Shown: piece by piece, positions 25,281 through 34,612 of the stretch
Layout of the letters: the number at the start of each line of letters is the position of its first letter
How positions within the stretch are numbered: position 1 is the first letter of the stretch
NCBI RefSeq assembly: GCF_036785885.1
Contig: NC_092326.1
Coordinates: 41,688,287 to 41,752,286 of the forward strand
Reading direction: 5' to 3'
DNA from: Coffea arabica
Taxonomy: Eukaryota > Streptophyta > Magnoliopsida > Gentianales > Rubiaceae
DNA: 64,000 nucleotides
Made by a program: the position numbers and the translations under genes
Notes under the pieces: model-generated
The model's input: only the letters and a program-made list of their open reading frames with translations
Databases searched by the model: none
Told to the model about the DNA's origin: nothing

Positions 25281-25390
25281 GCACAGTGGTGCACATGAAT
25301 TGTTTCACCACCACATGACCTCTCCAAAGACCTTACTATAAATGTAGCATCAGCATTAGTTCACTGCCAACTTAATTAGATCTTCTTCCT
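25281..25390 (+). promoter_or_regulatory. Core promoter of small basic gene A, conserved with copy B
   Basis: Four blocks match the promoter of gene B in order: GTGCACATGAATTGTTTCA, CCACATGACCTCTC, a TATA box CTATAAAT (about 25337-25344) and TAATTAGATCTTCTTCCTCT. The last block probably marks the 5' UTR. Spacing between TATA and the final block differs little. Shared blocks suggest retained co-regulation after duplication (inference). Confidence 0.7.
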
Positions 25391-25467
25391 CTAATATTTG
25401 TTCCACTCTCAAGTTGTTGGGGGTTTTTTTTTTTTTTTTTGGGCTTTTCGTCCCCCAAAACCTAGGA

Positions 25468-25791
25468 ATGAGTCTTCTGAGCAGAAGGTTTTCTTACTCT
25501 AAGTTGGAGATGGAAGATCCTGAAGAAGTAAGGCGTAGAAGAGCTCAATTCTTGATTTACAAGGCTCTTCAAAGAGCAGATTCGCCAAGAAGAAGGCCAT
25601 CATGGTTGAAGGTTAAAACCAGCAAGTTGAAGATTAGAATTGGGAAGAGATTAAAGCGACTGAGAAAGAGCATTTTGTCCACCATATCTAATGCTGAAGC
25701 TGGTTTGCATAAGCAACTTATCTCTCATTTAAAAGCTTTCAAGTACTGTTTGTTTCGTAGTGAAGAGGCTTCCATCCTTCCCTGTAATTGA
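25468..25791 (+). CDS. Small basic protein A, unknown function (duplicate pair)
   Basis: An intronless 107-residue protein starting MSLLSRRFSYSKLEMEDPEE. I do not recognise a named family. It is strongly basic. It has an acidic patch near residue 15 (EMEDPEEV), an RRRRAQFLIYKALQ segment, the motif RPSWLKVKTSKLKIRIGKR and an RLKRLRKSI helix-like stretch. No signal peptide or membrane segment is seen. About four-fifths of the first 92 residues match gene B at 29163 by eye. The C-terminus differs, ending near SEEASILPCN. The ATG at 25468 is chosen because both copies begin MSLL there; an upstream in-frame ATG would add residues from a poly-T leader not shared by B. Basic patches could suit nucleic-acid or membrane-surface binding, which is only a guess. 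Confidence 0.8.
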   Translation: MSLLSRRFSYSKLEMEDPEEVRRRRAQFLIYKALQRADSPRRRPSWLKVKTSKLKIRIGKRLKRLRKSILSTISNAEAGLHKQLISHLKAFKYCLFRSEEASILPCN

Positions 25792-27117
25792 TGTAGGACG
25801 GCGACTGGAGAGTGCTAAACGGGACACCCTCCTAATTTCTACTGTTCAAATGCGGTTAGTTGCAGATAAAATTCTGCAGCTTGACTTTCTTTTTTTTTTT
25901 TGGTTAAGTTGAATATATAGCAAATTTCCTTTATTCTTGTAGAGCTGAAATTGGTACAAGCTTGAATTCCTTTGCCACACACACGCAAAATGTAACTCTT
26001 ATTGCTAATACTAATGAGCAACATGTCGGAGGGTATGCCCGGAGGAGCATGCAAACTGGATCAGGCACGTTCCCGTCCCAAGTCCTATAAATTTATGTTT
26101 TGAGGTTTCCACTTTAAGTGTATAGTTAGTCAGCCCAATTGTTTACTGCAGCTGCATGAAGATTTAACTAGAGATGGGAGGTGGGATGAGTCGGGTGATT
26201 CGGGTGAAGGAGTGTATGTGAGAAATCTCAAACTCGAGTCTTCCTTCCTAGTTATACTAAAAGAAAAGAAAAAACTAGAGGTGAATGATTATAATTTATC
26301 TCAAAATCAACGTCTTCCACTCTAAAGATATTATTGTTTTCGCATTAAGTTGGTTGGCTGAAGAATTCATATCTCCAAAATTTTCACAAACAAATTAAAC
26401 ATTTTTCTTGTACGTGTCAATACGCGTTTCGGGATTTTAACTTATAAGAGATCTAAAATTTAATCTCATAATTAAGGGACTTCGACTTTTAGAGAATAGA
26501 TTGGATCAAATATTAATTAATTGCTCTCATTTTTTCTTATTCCAAATGAAGGATGGAGCCTTGGAGGTAATGATCTTTAATTGATTGAATTAATTGGTAG
26601 AAAGGGGAAAGTAATTATTGTTGGCACACTAATACTATAGTTTATTTCAGTTGTTGGCGCAATAATGCTTCAACTTATTCATGCTTTTCAAGAACTACCC
26701 TGTGGCAGTTTTATACTGTATTTCTTAATGACCCCATGCAGTGACGGCTTTATTGCATTTCTTAACTACCCCATTCCATTGCATTGCAATACTATTCAAC
26801 TGCTTTTTTTAAAGTTTTCTTCCTTTTTTTCCCTTTGTTTTAATGTTAAAATTCAACTGAAAATTTTTTTTCTTGACCCAGAGACTGTGTCAAGAAAGAT
26901 TATTTACAATGTACACCCCTATTATTGTTGAATGCTGTGGAAACTCATCATTGGATATAAAATGATGGGATGGTTGATGGTTCCCAAAGAACTATGGAAA
27001 TTTCGATACTCTAGCATTGATATAAAATGAGAGATTGGTTCATAAAGAACTATAGAAAATTAGAGATTTCGATACCCTAACATCTCCCCATTATAATTAC
27101 TTGTTAAATATAAAAAA
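25792..27117. other. Intergenic, 3' of small gene A
   Basis: Gene A 3' UTR followed by AT-rich DNA. No coding similarity was recognised. Short frames such as 26665-26931 look like chance openings in pyrimidine-rich sequence. Confidence 0.5.
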
Positions 27118-27606
27118 AGAAAACCATACCTTTCCTTTTTTTTTTTTTTCCTTTTTAAAGTAAACCAATCACTTTTGACCTAGTGGCCTTGATAATTGAC
27201 CTACAAATTAGGGTTAATTTCACTTACACCTTTTAACTATATCCAAATTTTCATTTTAGTCCTTAAACTTAAAAATGAGATACTTAAGTCCCTAAACTAT
27301 AAATTTGCCCCATTTAAGTAACATCATTCATTCCAGAAGTGAGATAGATTTTATGCCTATGTGGTTATCTACTTTAGGGACTAAATTGGAACAATTTTTG
27401 TACTTTAGAAATAAAAATGTACAAGTTCTATATTTTAGGGATATAAGTACAATAAATTTTACAATATAGGGACTAAAGTATTCTAAGAAGTTTAAGGATG
27501 AGAATTCCGAATTCAGTTATAGAAAAGAAAACTTATAACTTTCCTGTTTTTTCCTTTTTAAAGTAAACCATCACTCACTGGCCTTGATAATTGACCTACA
27601 ATTTAT
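27118..27606. repeat. Direct repeats flanking a dispersed repeat insertion
   Basis: Two similar blocks of about 85 bases (27118-27210 and 27526-27606) share TTTTTAAAGTAAACC and GGCCTTGATAATTGACCTAC. Between them lies a roughly 315-bp repeat beginning GGGTTAATTTCACTTACACC with internal TTTAGGGACTAAA-type units, typical of a common plant non-coding repeat. The flanks are too long to be a target-site duplication. Confidence 0.65.
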
Positions 27607-28950
27607 AGCCTTTCTAAAATCTAAATTGCAGGCTGACTGGTCTTTCATTTCGTCTGTTTGGTCATAAACTATCAAATACATATATGAAGGTTTCGGGCAT
27701 GGGGTCAACCACAAGTTGATAAGCATAAAATATATTATGCTGAGAAGAGAGCTCTAAGGTCTTAGTTAGGTCCATATTATGGTGCTTACGATACATTCTT
27801 TAGAAGAATTATCACTTACAAACTCCCTCATTTTTTTAACCCTCTTACCTCACTTCACACCCTTCTCACCCCTAACTGTCAGACGCAAAATTCAAAACTG
27901 TGAATCTGACTGACATTAAAAAAGACCTTAAAAACTTTCCACTGTCCCATCCCAATGGTTTATCAATTACATAATCAATGTGCAATTAAAGCGATTATAG
28001 ACCAAATATTGGTAGTCATCAAGATGTAAGAGTGTGTGGTGCTACGTTATTGTCAATCTTTATTTATACTTGCTTATATATAATGTAACGGTACTTTTGA
28101 TAGTAACTCCATTAGTAGTCTAGCAAAAATGAAGCTTAGCATTATTAACGGCAAAATTTTGTCAAACTTCTAGGTTTTTTGGGAAGATGGTCCTTAACTC
28201 AAGTTGCAAGTAGAAAATGGGTCATTAGCACTCTAATAGATAACATTACTATATACCTACTATACACGAATTATATTTGGTACTTTCATCATTTTCAAAA
28301 CCAAAATAAAAAAAAGGAAAGAAACAGAGAAAAGCAAGATATAGCGGCTATATATGTATATATAACCATCAACTAGATGGCTATAATTAGGGATTCAAGA
28401 ATTCATTCGAGAAACTTAATTGTTTGCACTTTCTTTTGCAAGTAAGCTGTTAGAATCATCAGCTTGTATGCATTGGATGCCTTATTTACGTTTTTATCTT
28501 TTAACGTTTTCTTGTCCAATCATTCACTTATACATGCATGTAAACGTCAAGTTGGGGTAATAATAGACTATGAAATTTATACACCACATCATTTATGTGG
28601 ATTAACTTTTTATACACCGATAGTATAGTGATTTTTCTATACTAACAACTTTAGATGTATATCAAATGTGCATGATTTGAATTTGAATTTTAAATTTATA
28701 TTATATAGCATAATCTAAACCTACTAGTATAAAAAAAAATTATATACTTACAATAATGTATAAAAAAAAAAAGCTTATCTAATTTATATTATTCAATACA
28801 TAGTCACTGCCTAAAGGTCCACCACTACCTTCTCCATCCACAACACCTAAATTAAACAGATTCAGCGTTCTTGTTTGAAGAATTGCAAATATTTATTTCA
28901 CCGTTGGTGCATTCTTGGCCAGCTGCTGAGTGTATTTTAAAATTCAATTA
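27607..28950. other. Intergenic DNA between the small-gene duplicates
   Basis: AT-rich, no recognised gene. The part after about 28800 begins to resemble the region upstream of gene A (a CTAAAGGTC motif and CCACAAC strings), so the duplicated block may start near here. Confidence 0.45.
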
Positions 28951-28968
28951 TTTTCTAACAAACACAAA

Positions 28969-29125
28969 CAGTTGTGCACATGAATTGTTTCATGACCACA
29001 TGACCTCTCTGAGGACCCCGCTAAGCATAATTTATATCTATTGCAACCCTTTTCTTTTCACTATAAATAGTGCAGTAGCATAAGTTACTTCCACCTAACC
29101 TAATTAGATCTTCTTCCTCTGTTTC
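28969..29125 (+). promoter_or_regulatory. Core promoter of small basic gene B
   Basis: Carries the same ordered blocks as gene A: GTGCACATGAATTGTTTCA, CCACATGACCTCTC, TATA box CTATAAAT (about 29061-29068) and TAATTAGATCTTCTTCCTCT. About 45 extra bases lie between the second block and the TATA box compared with A. Confidence 0.7.
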
Positions 29126-29162
29126 TTCTACTACCAATTTTTGGGTTTTTCCTCAGAGCAAA

Positions 29163-29495
29163 ATGAGTCTCTTGAATAGACCATTTGCTTACTCCAAGAT
29201 GGATATGGAAGACCCTGATGAAGTAAGGCATAGAAGAGCACAATTCTTGATTTACAAGGCCCTCCAACAAGCAGATTCTCCAAGAAAAAGGCCATCTTGG
29301 TTGAAGGTTAAAACCAATAAGTTGAAGATTAGAATTGGGAGGAGGTTCAAACGGCTAAGAAAGAGCATTTTCTCTACCGTATATGCTGCTGAAGTTGGTT
29401 TGCACAAGCAAATCATTTCTCAATTAAAAGCTTTCAAAGGCCTGTTTCGTGGTCAAGGGGCCTCCATTGTAGGCCTCCAGCCAATGTTCAGATAA
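29163..29495 (+). CDS. Small basic protein B, unknown function (duplicate pair)
   Basis: An intronless 110-residue protein starting MSLLNRPFAYSKMDMEDPDE, a paralogue of the protein at 25468. Conserved parts are RRAQFLIYKALQ, ADSP(R)(K/R)RPSWLKVKT, KLKIRIG and KRLRKSI, then GLHKQ and LKAF. The C-terminus is GASIVGLQPMFR, unlike copy A. Substitutions are mostly conservative (Lys/Arg, Asp/Glu, Ile/Leu/Val), which suggests both copies are under purifying selection (inference). No known domain recognised. A family of short plant-specific basic proteins is the best description. Confidence 0.8.
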   Translation: MSLLNRPFAYSKMDMEDPDEVRHRRAQFLIYKALQQADSPRKRPSWLKVKTNKLKIRIGRRFKRLRKSIFSTVYAAEVGLHKQIISQLKAFKGLFRGQGASIVGLQPMFR

Positions 29496-29588
29496 AATTT
29501 TCAATCTATTTTCCTGTAATCTTCAGCATTACTGTTCGTGAAAAGATGCTGGAACTTTTGGCCTATGAAAACTTGCATATATACATAT

Positions 29589-30075
29589 AGAGGGTGTTTT
29601 ACTTTCGAGTGACAATTGTAACTCATTGAAATTTGAGTACTGAATCTGTTTTTGCCTTTCAAAGTTGCTTTAACCAGTTTTTGTTGTTTTTGCAGTTGGT
29701 CCCAGAATTAGTTTCAGCAAATTCTTTGTGCCTCGATTCTGATTTGATGGTTCATTAATTACTTGGCAATTGGCAGCAAACCTGGTAGTAGAGAGTGACA
29801 CAGTTGGACTAATGATAAATGAATAAATGTCCGTATGAAAATACTTAGATATATTCAGTCTGGATACTTACTATAGATTGTGTTGGATCTGTAATATCAC
29901 ATACAACAGAAACTGTATATGATATTTACGCTACTATCGACGTAGGGGCGTTTCCACTTCCCGTGACTATTTTAACTCGTTGAAATTTGAATGAATCCTT
30001 TTTCTTTTCCTTGTTCTTTATCCACATTTAATTTGTTGTTTTTGTTCCTTGTTGAATACTAGTTTCAGCAAATTT
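29589..30075. repeat. Two direct repeats 3' of gene B
   Basis: Blocks at about 29589-29723 and 29945-30075 share a GGGTGTTT/GGGCGTTT start, AACTC(A/G)TTGAAATTTGA, a T-rich middle with TTTGTTGTTTTTG and an end TTAGTTTCAGCAAATT / CTAGTTTCAGCAAATT. The first lies in the 3' UTR region of gene B. The second may be the trace of a further duplicated unit. Confidence 0.6.
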
Positions 30076-30094
30076 TTCTAGCTATCAGTTCGTT

Positions 30095-30730
30095 TAAGGT
30101 TTCGTTTGATAAAACTGAATCTGAATACTGAAACAATTAATTTGCTGAATTTTAAGTACTGAAAAGAAATATATGCATGTCTGAATTTTAATGTTAAACA
30201 TATTTATACCGTTTGATAAACATTTATAACTGAATGTTTAATAAGTTAAATTTGACAAATTTGCCCTTATATTTTTTCATCCAAAAAAGAAATAGAACCT
30301 ATGATTTAATTAGCTAAAAATGTTAGGTATAAAAATGACAATATTTATTTTTAAATCAAATTAATTTAAAAGATGAAACATATTATATGAGGAGTATGGA
30401 GAAGATGTGAAAATCATTCAAAAGGGAGAAAAAAGAAATAGAAAATCATTAAATAGAGAATATTAGATTGTTTAATTAGATAAGAATTTTGAACATAATT
30501 AACAAACAAGGGTAGATTTGGTAGATAAGATAAGATAATTGAAGTAATTCTATTGATTCTTATCAGAATTAAGCATTCAGTTAGGATTCTTGCGCTGAAA
30601 GAAATACACACAAGTTCAGCACTACTTAACAAGTTCAGCAAATGAATTTTCATTTATCAAACACTCAAAACATCTGAATGTCTGAAAAAATTCAGATTCA
30701 ACAGTTTTTTATGTTATCAAACAGACCCTA
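30095..30730. mobile_element. About 640-bp MITE, copy 2
   Basis: Similar end to end to the element at 22013-22656, with ends TAAGGTTTCGTTTGATAA and inverted TTAGGGTCTGTTTGATAA. It lacks the internal duplication of copy 1. Non-coding. No target duplication was visible. Confidence 0.82.
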
Positions 30731-31169
30731 AGGCGAGTCGGTTTATAAAAATCTTCTATTGAAATACAAGTTAGGTGCTCAATTACCCCTTTCTTCTTTC
30801 ATCCCTTTGATTAAATAAATATTGCATAATCAAAACGAGAAAAATTGGAGTAAATACTAACTCAAGCTCAAAGGTGATTTCAATAATTATCCTCGAGCTC
30901 AAATCAATTACTTGTTGGCAACCTTGCAACAGTTAACATATACCTAGATTGAGACAATTTTCATGCTTCTATGATCGGAAAAACCTATATATAATATGTC
31001 CCTCTTTGTGGCACTCCATGCTTCCAACGACAAACCAAAAATCAAAAAATAAAAGGAAAAAAACCTCCGGCTCTATAAACAAGCAAGTAATACACTGTAT
31101 ATTGGTCAAAATTTTAAAAGACAATGCGAACAAAATTCTACGCACGCATTGAAAATTTTTCAAGGAACA

Positions 31170-31343
31170 TTAATTCTCCATGGTGGCCCTCCACAATGCT
31201 GCTGTTAGTCCAGTCTCCATGGCAGTCAGCTTAGAACTAACATTCACGCATGCCGTTCTCTTTGACCGGCTGCCCACATATTTGCTCGTCTTGAAGTCAA
31301 CAATAAAACTCTTGCCACAAGTTAATTTCATGTGAACAAGCAT
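31170..31343 (-). CDS. Hypothetical 57-residue frame, possible gene remnant
   Basis: A short frame from ATG at 31343 to TAA at 31170. It reads like coding sequence (KLTCGKSFIVDFKTSKYVGS, then SSKLTAMETGLTAALWR) and its base composition is less AT-biased than its surroundings. I recognise no family. It may be an exon remnant of a decayed gene. There is no clear promoter or partner exon. Confidence 0.25.
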   Translation of the reverse strand: MLVHMKLTCGKSFIVDFKTSKYVGSRSKRTACVNVSSKLTAMETGLTAALWRATMEN

Positions 31344-31379
31344 CTGCCGGTTGTTGGCACAGGTGTCAGTATCAATTCA

Positions 31380-31700
31380 ATCAAGATGACTCGCCGAATC
31401 GAGTCACTTGCGGGCAGTTCGAATCGAGTTCGAGTTGGTCAAGTTGAATTTGAATTCAAAAATGTTCAGTTCATTGGCTCTTTAGTCTGCTCGATTATAT
31501 ATATATATATATATTATTTTTATTTTAAAAATACATATATATTTCTAATATGTTATTATTTATTAAGTAAAATTAGTATTTTATTTATTTTTTAAAAATA
31601 AAATAATAATAATTTTTTATTTTTTTAATCTCTAGCTTGAGTTTGAGTTCGACCTTTACATTTTGAGTTCGTCTTTATTTTTAAGGAGACCTAACCTCCA
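31380..31700. mobile_element. Decayed copy of the GAGCTCG-type hAT MITE
   Basis: The order of blocks (GCCGAATCGAG near the start, TTGGCTC...GCTCGATTATATATAT, a long T/A tract with AAAAATAAAATAATAATAATTTTTTATTTT split by short changes, then CTTGAGTTTGAGTTCG) follows the intact copy at 58795-59262. Many CG and GAGCTCG units are changed to TG/TT. Exact ends are lost. Confidence 0.6.
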
Positions 31701-31760
31701 AACGAGCAATCCAATTAGACTCATTTAATTATTTGATATGTCCATTATGACGCTTTAATT

Positions 31761-31885
31761 TTTTTTTCGGTAACGATACAATCTTTAGACTTTTTTTGCT
31801 GCGGGTGAGATTTGAACCCTCACCTACAGTCTAAGGAAGAACTTAAATCCCTCTCTGGTAGCCATTGAGTCAAGCTCAGTGATTT
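31761..31885 (-). mobile_element. tRNA-related SINE
   Basis: On the minus strand there is an A-box-like TTGACTCAATGG (31873-31862), a B-box-like GGTTCAAATCTC (31819-31808) and a 3' A-rich tail. The flanks carry a 13-bp imperfect direct repeat, TGACGCTTTAATT (31748-31760) and TGATGTTTTAATT (31886-31898), as expected of LINE-driven insertion. The short length (125 bp) suggests a truncated or small family member. Confidence 0.65.
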
Positions 31886-31899
31886 TGATGTTTTAATTG

Positions 31900-32940
31900 A
31901 ATGACTATAAATGAGTTATGAATTATAAATTCACTCAATTCACCCATTTCGACGGTTCCCGTTGTTGGTTTGAATAGTTTTGTTCATCCACACATGATGA
32001 TGCTACTCTGATATAGGTATTTTTCCGTTCCACTGAGGGGAATACTAGAGAAGGCAGGGAGACCAATTACGTAGGTTTTTATCTAGTTGCCTTCCTGTCT
32101 CGGAAGAAACCTTGGCCTTGATCATTTGCCCATGCTAAGTGAATGAAACATGAAAAGTGGTGGGATCAAAAATCAAGATGGATCCATTTGCTTGAGAAAT
32201 TTAGAAGAAGAAGCAGGCCCGCCCTTCCCCGACAGCAGGACTTTGCCAACGCCTGTCGTCGTGGTGGCTGGTGGGCACTGCAGCCGTACATGTCAATAAT
32301 TAGTCTGCACTCTTCTCCACTCAAATTATTTATTGTGCATTCAACTCGTTCACATTTATCCTAAATTAACAAATCTTTTCCATGGGTCTGAGCCCGACAT
32401 GATTGAGAAGGAAAGATCAAGAAGAAAGGTGCCAGTACATTGTAAATCAGGTATCACATGGGCTGATGATTATGGGTTTAATTTAGATAAAACTGGCATG
32501 GTTAAGATTTGTGATCGAAGTCCTAGGTAGGATAGCCCCGTAGAACATTGCATTCCACTGATTGGATGAAATTGGCATCCTAGGCACCATTTTGATGGTT
32601 CGGAATGATTGAGAACAGTCTATAACCAACAACTGGATTCAGCATTCCAGTAACCTTTGAGTAATTAAGGAGAGCATGTCATTCTTTCACATGCATGCAT
32701 TTCTTCTTCTCAATGCACGAAATTCCTTGTAATACAAAGCAAAAAATTGTTTGCTTCTTGTTGTTAACCCCATGTTGGATGAGTTTAGCTCATGCTAGAT
32801 GATATTTTTAGGTGTCAATTGGAGTGACTCGGTTTACTCGTTTAAGCCATATCATGTCAACATCCCTTGTCGACCAAAAGGAAGAAAAAGGAAATTTTTT
32901 GACATACTGTCCGCTTTAATTGCTATTTTTTGAAGTTTTT
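31900..32940. other. Intergenic, no recognised gene
   Basis: Contains short open frames at 32143-32364 and 32333-32530 that have no family signature. Nothing else can be supported. Confidence 0.4.
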
Positions 32941-32949
32941 TTTTTTTAA

Positions 32950-33055
32950 ATGTACTATAGTAATTTGATGCATATGAGATAAAAATGTGATTGAAAAATG
33001 TATTCGCGAAAAATGTAAAAATTTGTTCCGAAAAAAAATGACAATCCAAATGTAA
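32950..33055. mobile_element. Degenerate fragment of the 160-bp MITE
   Basis: Retains ATATGAGATAAAAATGTGAT followed by TGAAAAATGT and an end like CAATCCAAATG, in the same order as full copies. The left terminus is not clear. Confidence 0.5.
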
Positions 33056-33115
33056 AAATATATATATGCAAGAATTTTCACACAACCACATCTATTGCAT
33101 CTATACTAGTACAAT

Positions 33116-33897
33116 TATAGGTGGCAAACCAACTCATTAAACTTAATTTACCCATACCCGTACATGAATAGATGGGTATGGGTATTATTAATTTTTGTAT
33201 ATGAGTATAAATGAGTTATCCAATAATACCCATTTAAAATTGTCTTCTCCCAAGTCTCCTCTCTTCCCCACCTATTTTTTTTTTCAAATTTTTTATTTTA
33301 TCATGATGTTAACTACTTTTGTTTCATTATTATTATTATTTGTTGGTTTTATCTTATCATTTTTTTTCTTTTAGTTTGTTAACTTCCTCATTTTTCAGCA
33401 TTACCAATTTATGATAAGTTTTACCCTCTTTTCCTACATTTCTAAAATGAAATTTCAAATTTACACATGAAAAAAATGTTAGAAGTTCAAAATTTTTGGA
33501 TTACATTTTTTATGTTAACTTTTATAGTACTTAGTTCAAATTTTTATATTCTTATTATTCAATTATTAAATAGTATATAATTTTGCGACATAGAGTACGG
33601 ATGGAAAAAAATTGATAATTAAACTTATTGAACATTATAAGTAAATATTTAAAACTAATGATGGGTGCAAAGGGTGGTATAAATTGATAACTTAGTTTGT
33701 AAAAATGAATTTAAATAAGTTTACAAAAAATTAAAATAAATGGGTTATAAATGGGTAATTGGGTTACCCAATTCATTTTTTGACTTACCCATTTATACGC
33801 ATCTAATTAAATGGATATAATTGAGTTGACTCACTTATACTTATTACTCATTTTACCCAACTCTAATCCATCCAAGTCACCCATTTTGACACCTCTA
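33116..33897. mobile_element. hAT-like non-autonomous element, 782 bp
   Basis: Ends TATAGGTGGCAAA and inverted TAGAGGTGTCAAA. It is flanked by 8-bp AGTACAAT (33108-33115) and AGTACAAC (33898-33905), 7 of 8 matching, as expected for hAT. The arms carry ATGGGTA/TACCCAT-rich sequence. No transposase frame. Confidence 0.75.
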
Positions 33898-34156
33898 AGT
33901 ACAACCATGAGGGGTGTAGGTATCCTGAATCTCCCTTGCTGGATTGCACAATGGGACACCATACTAAACATATTTAGATAGGGCCTGTGGGCTGTCATGC
34001 TCCCTTGCAACACCAACTGCAAAATCTTGGTTTAAGGCTTTATGCTATACTAAGTATTGTGGACTCACTTATACTGATCCAGTTACACTTTCCACGCCTG
34101 ATTGATACACAACAATTTATTATTGCTAATGGAGTGCAAATTTTAAGATTCCATGA

Positions 34157-34159
<3 letters not shown>

Positions 34160-34189
<30 letters not shown>
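34160..34189. repeat. (AT)n microsatellite
   Basis: A pure AT run of about 30 bases. Confidence 0.9.
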
Positions 34190-34191
<2 letters not shown>

Positions 34192-34300
34192 CACCCTCAT
34201 TCTTATCCTTTCATGTTTTTTCTTTCCTACGTGATTTAATGAGACGTCAAGTAGTTTTTTACGTGGGTTGCTCCTTTTTTGTTTGAATTTATATCAATTC

Positions 34301-34612
34301 TTATTTCCTATAAGAATTCTTAATATTGTATTATTCTTATTTCCTACCCAAAAAAAGAACTGGAAAGTAATGCGATATAAATAAAAGAGACATAAATATC
34401 TCTATTAGATATATCTCCAAATTCATGCCAATAATTTGTGTACTACATAAGGAACCAAAATAAATAAGAATTGTTATCACTACAAGAAGTAGAAAAGTAA
34501 CTAATTTCAATTAATAAATCATATTTTCTTAAAAAAAAAGTTATTTGGACGATTGTGATTTTATTTCCTATAAGAATTCTTAATATTATACGATTTTTAT
34601 TTCCTACCCAAA
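34301..34612. repeat. 52-bp direct repeats (34301-34352 and 34561-34612)
   Basis: Both copies read TTATTTCCTATAAGAATTCT then TAATATT and end with TTTCCTACCCAAA. The distance is 260 bases. They may belong to a decayed element together with the 68-bp repeats described separately. Confidence 0.75.
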
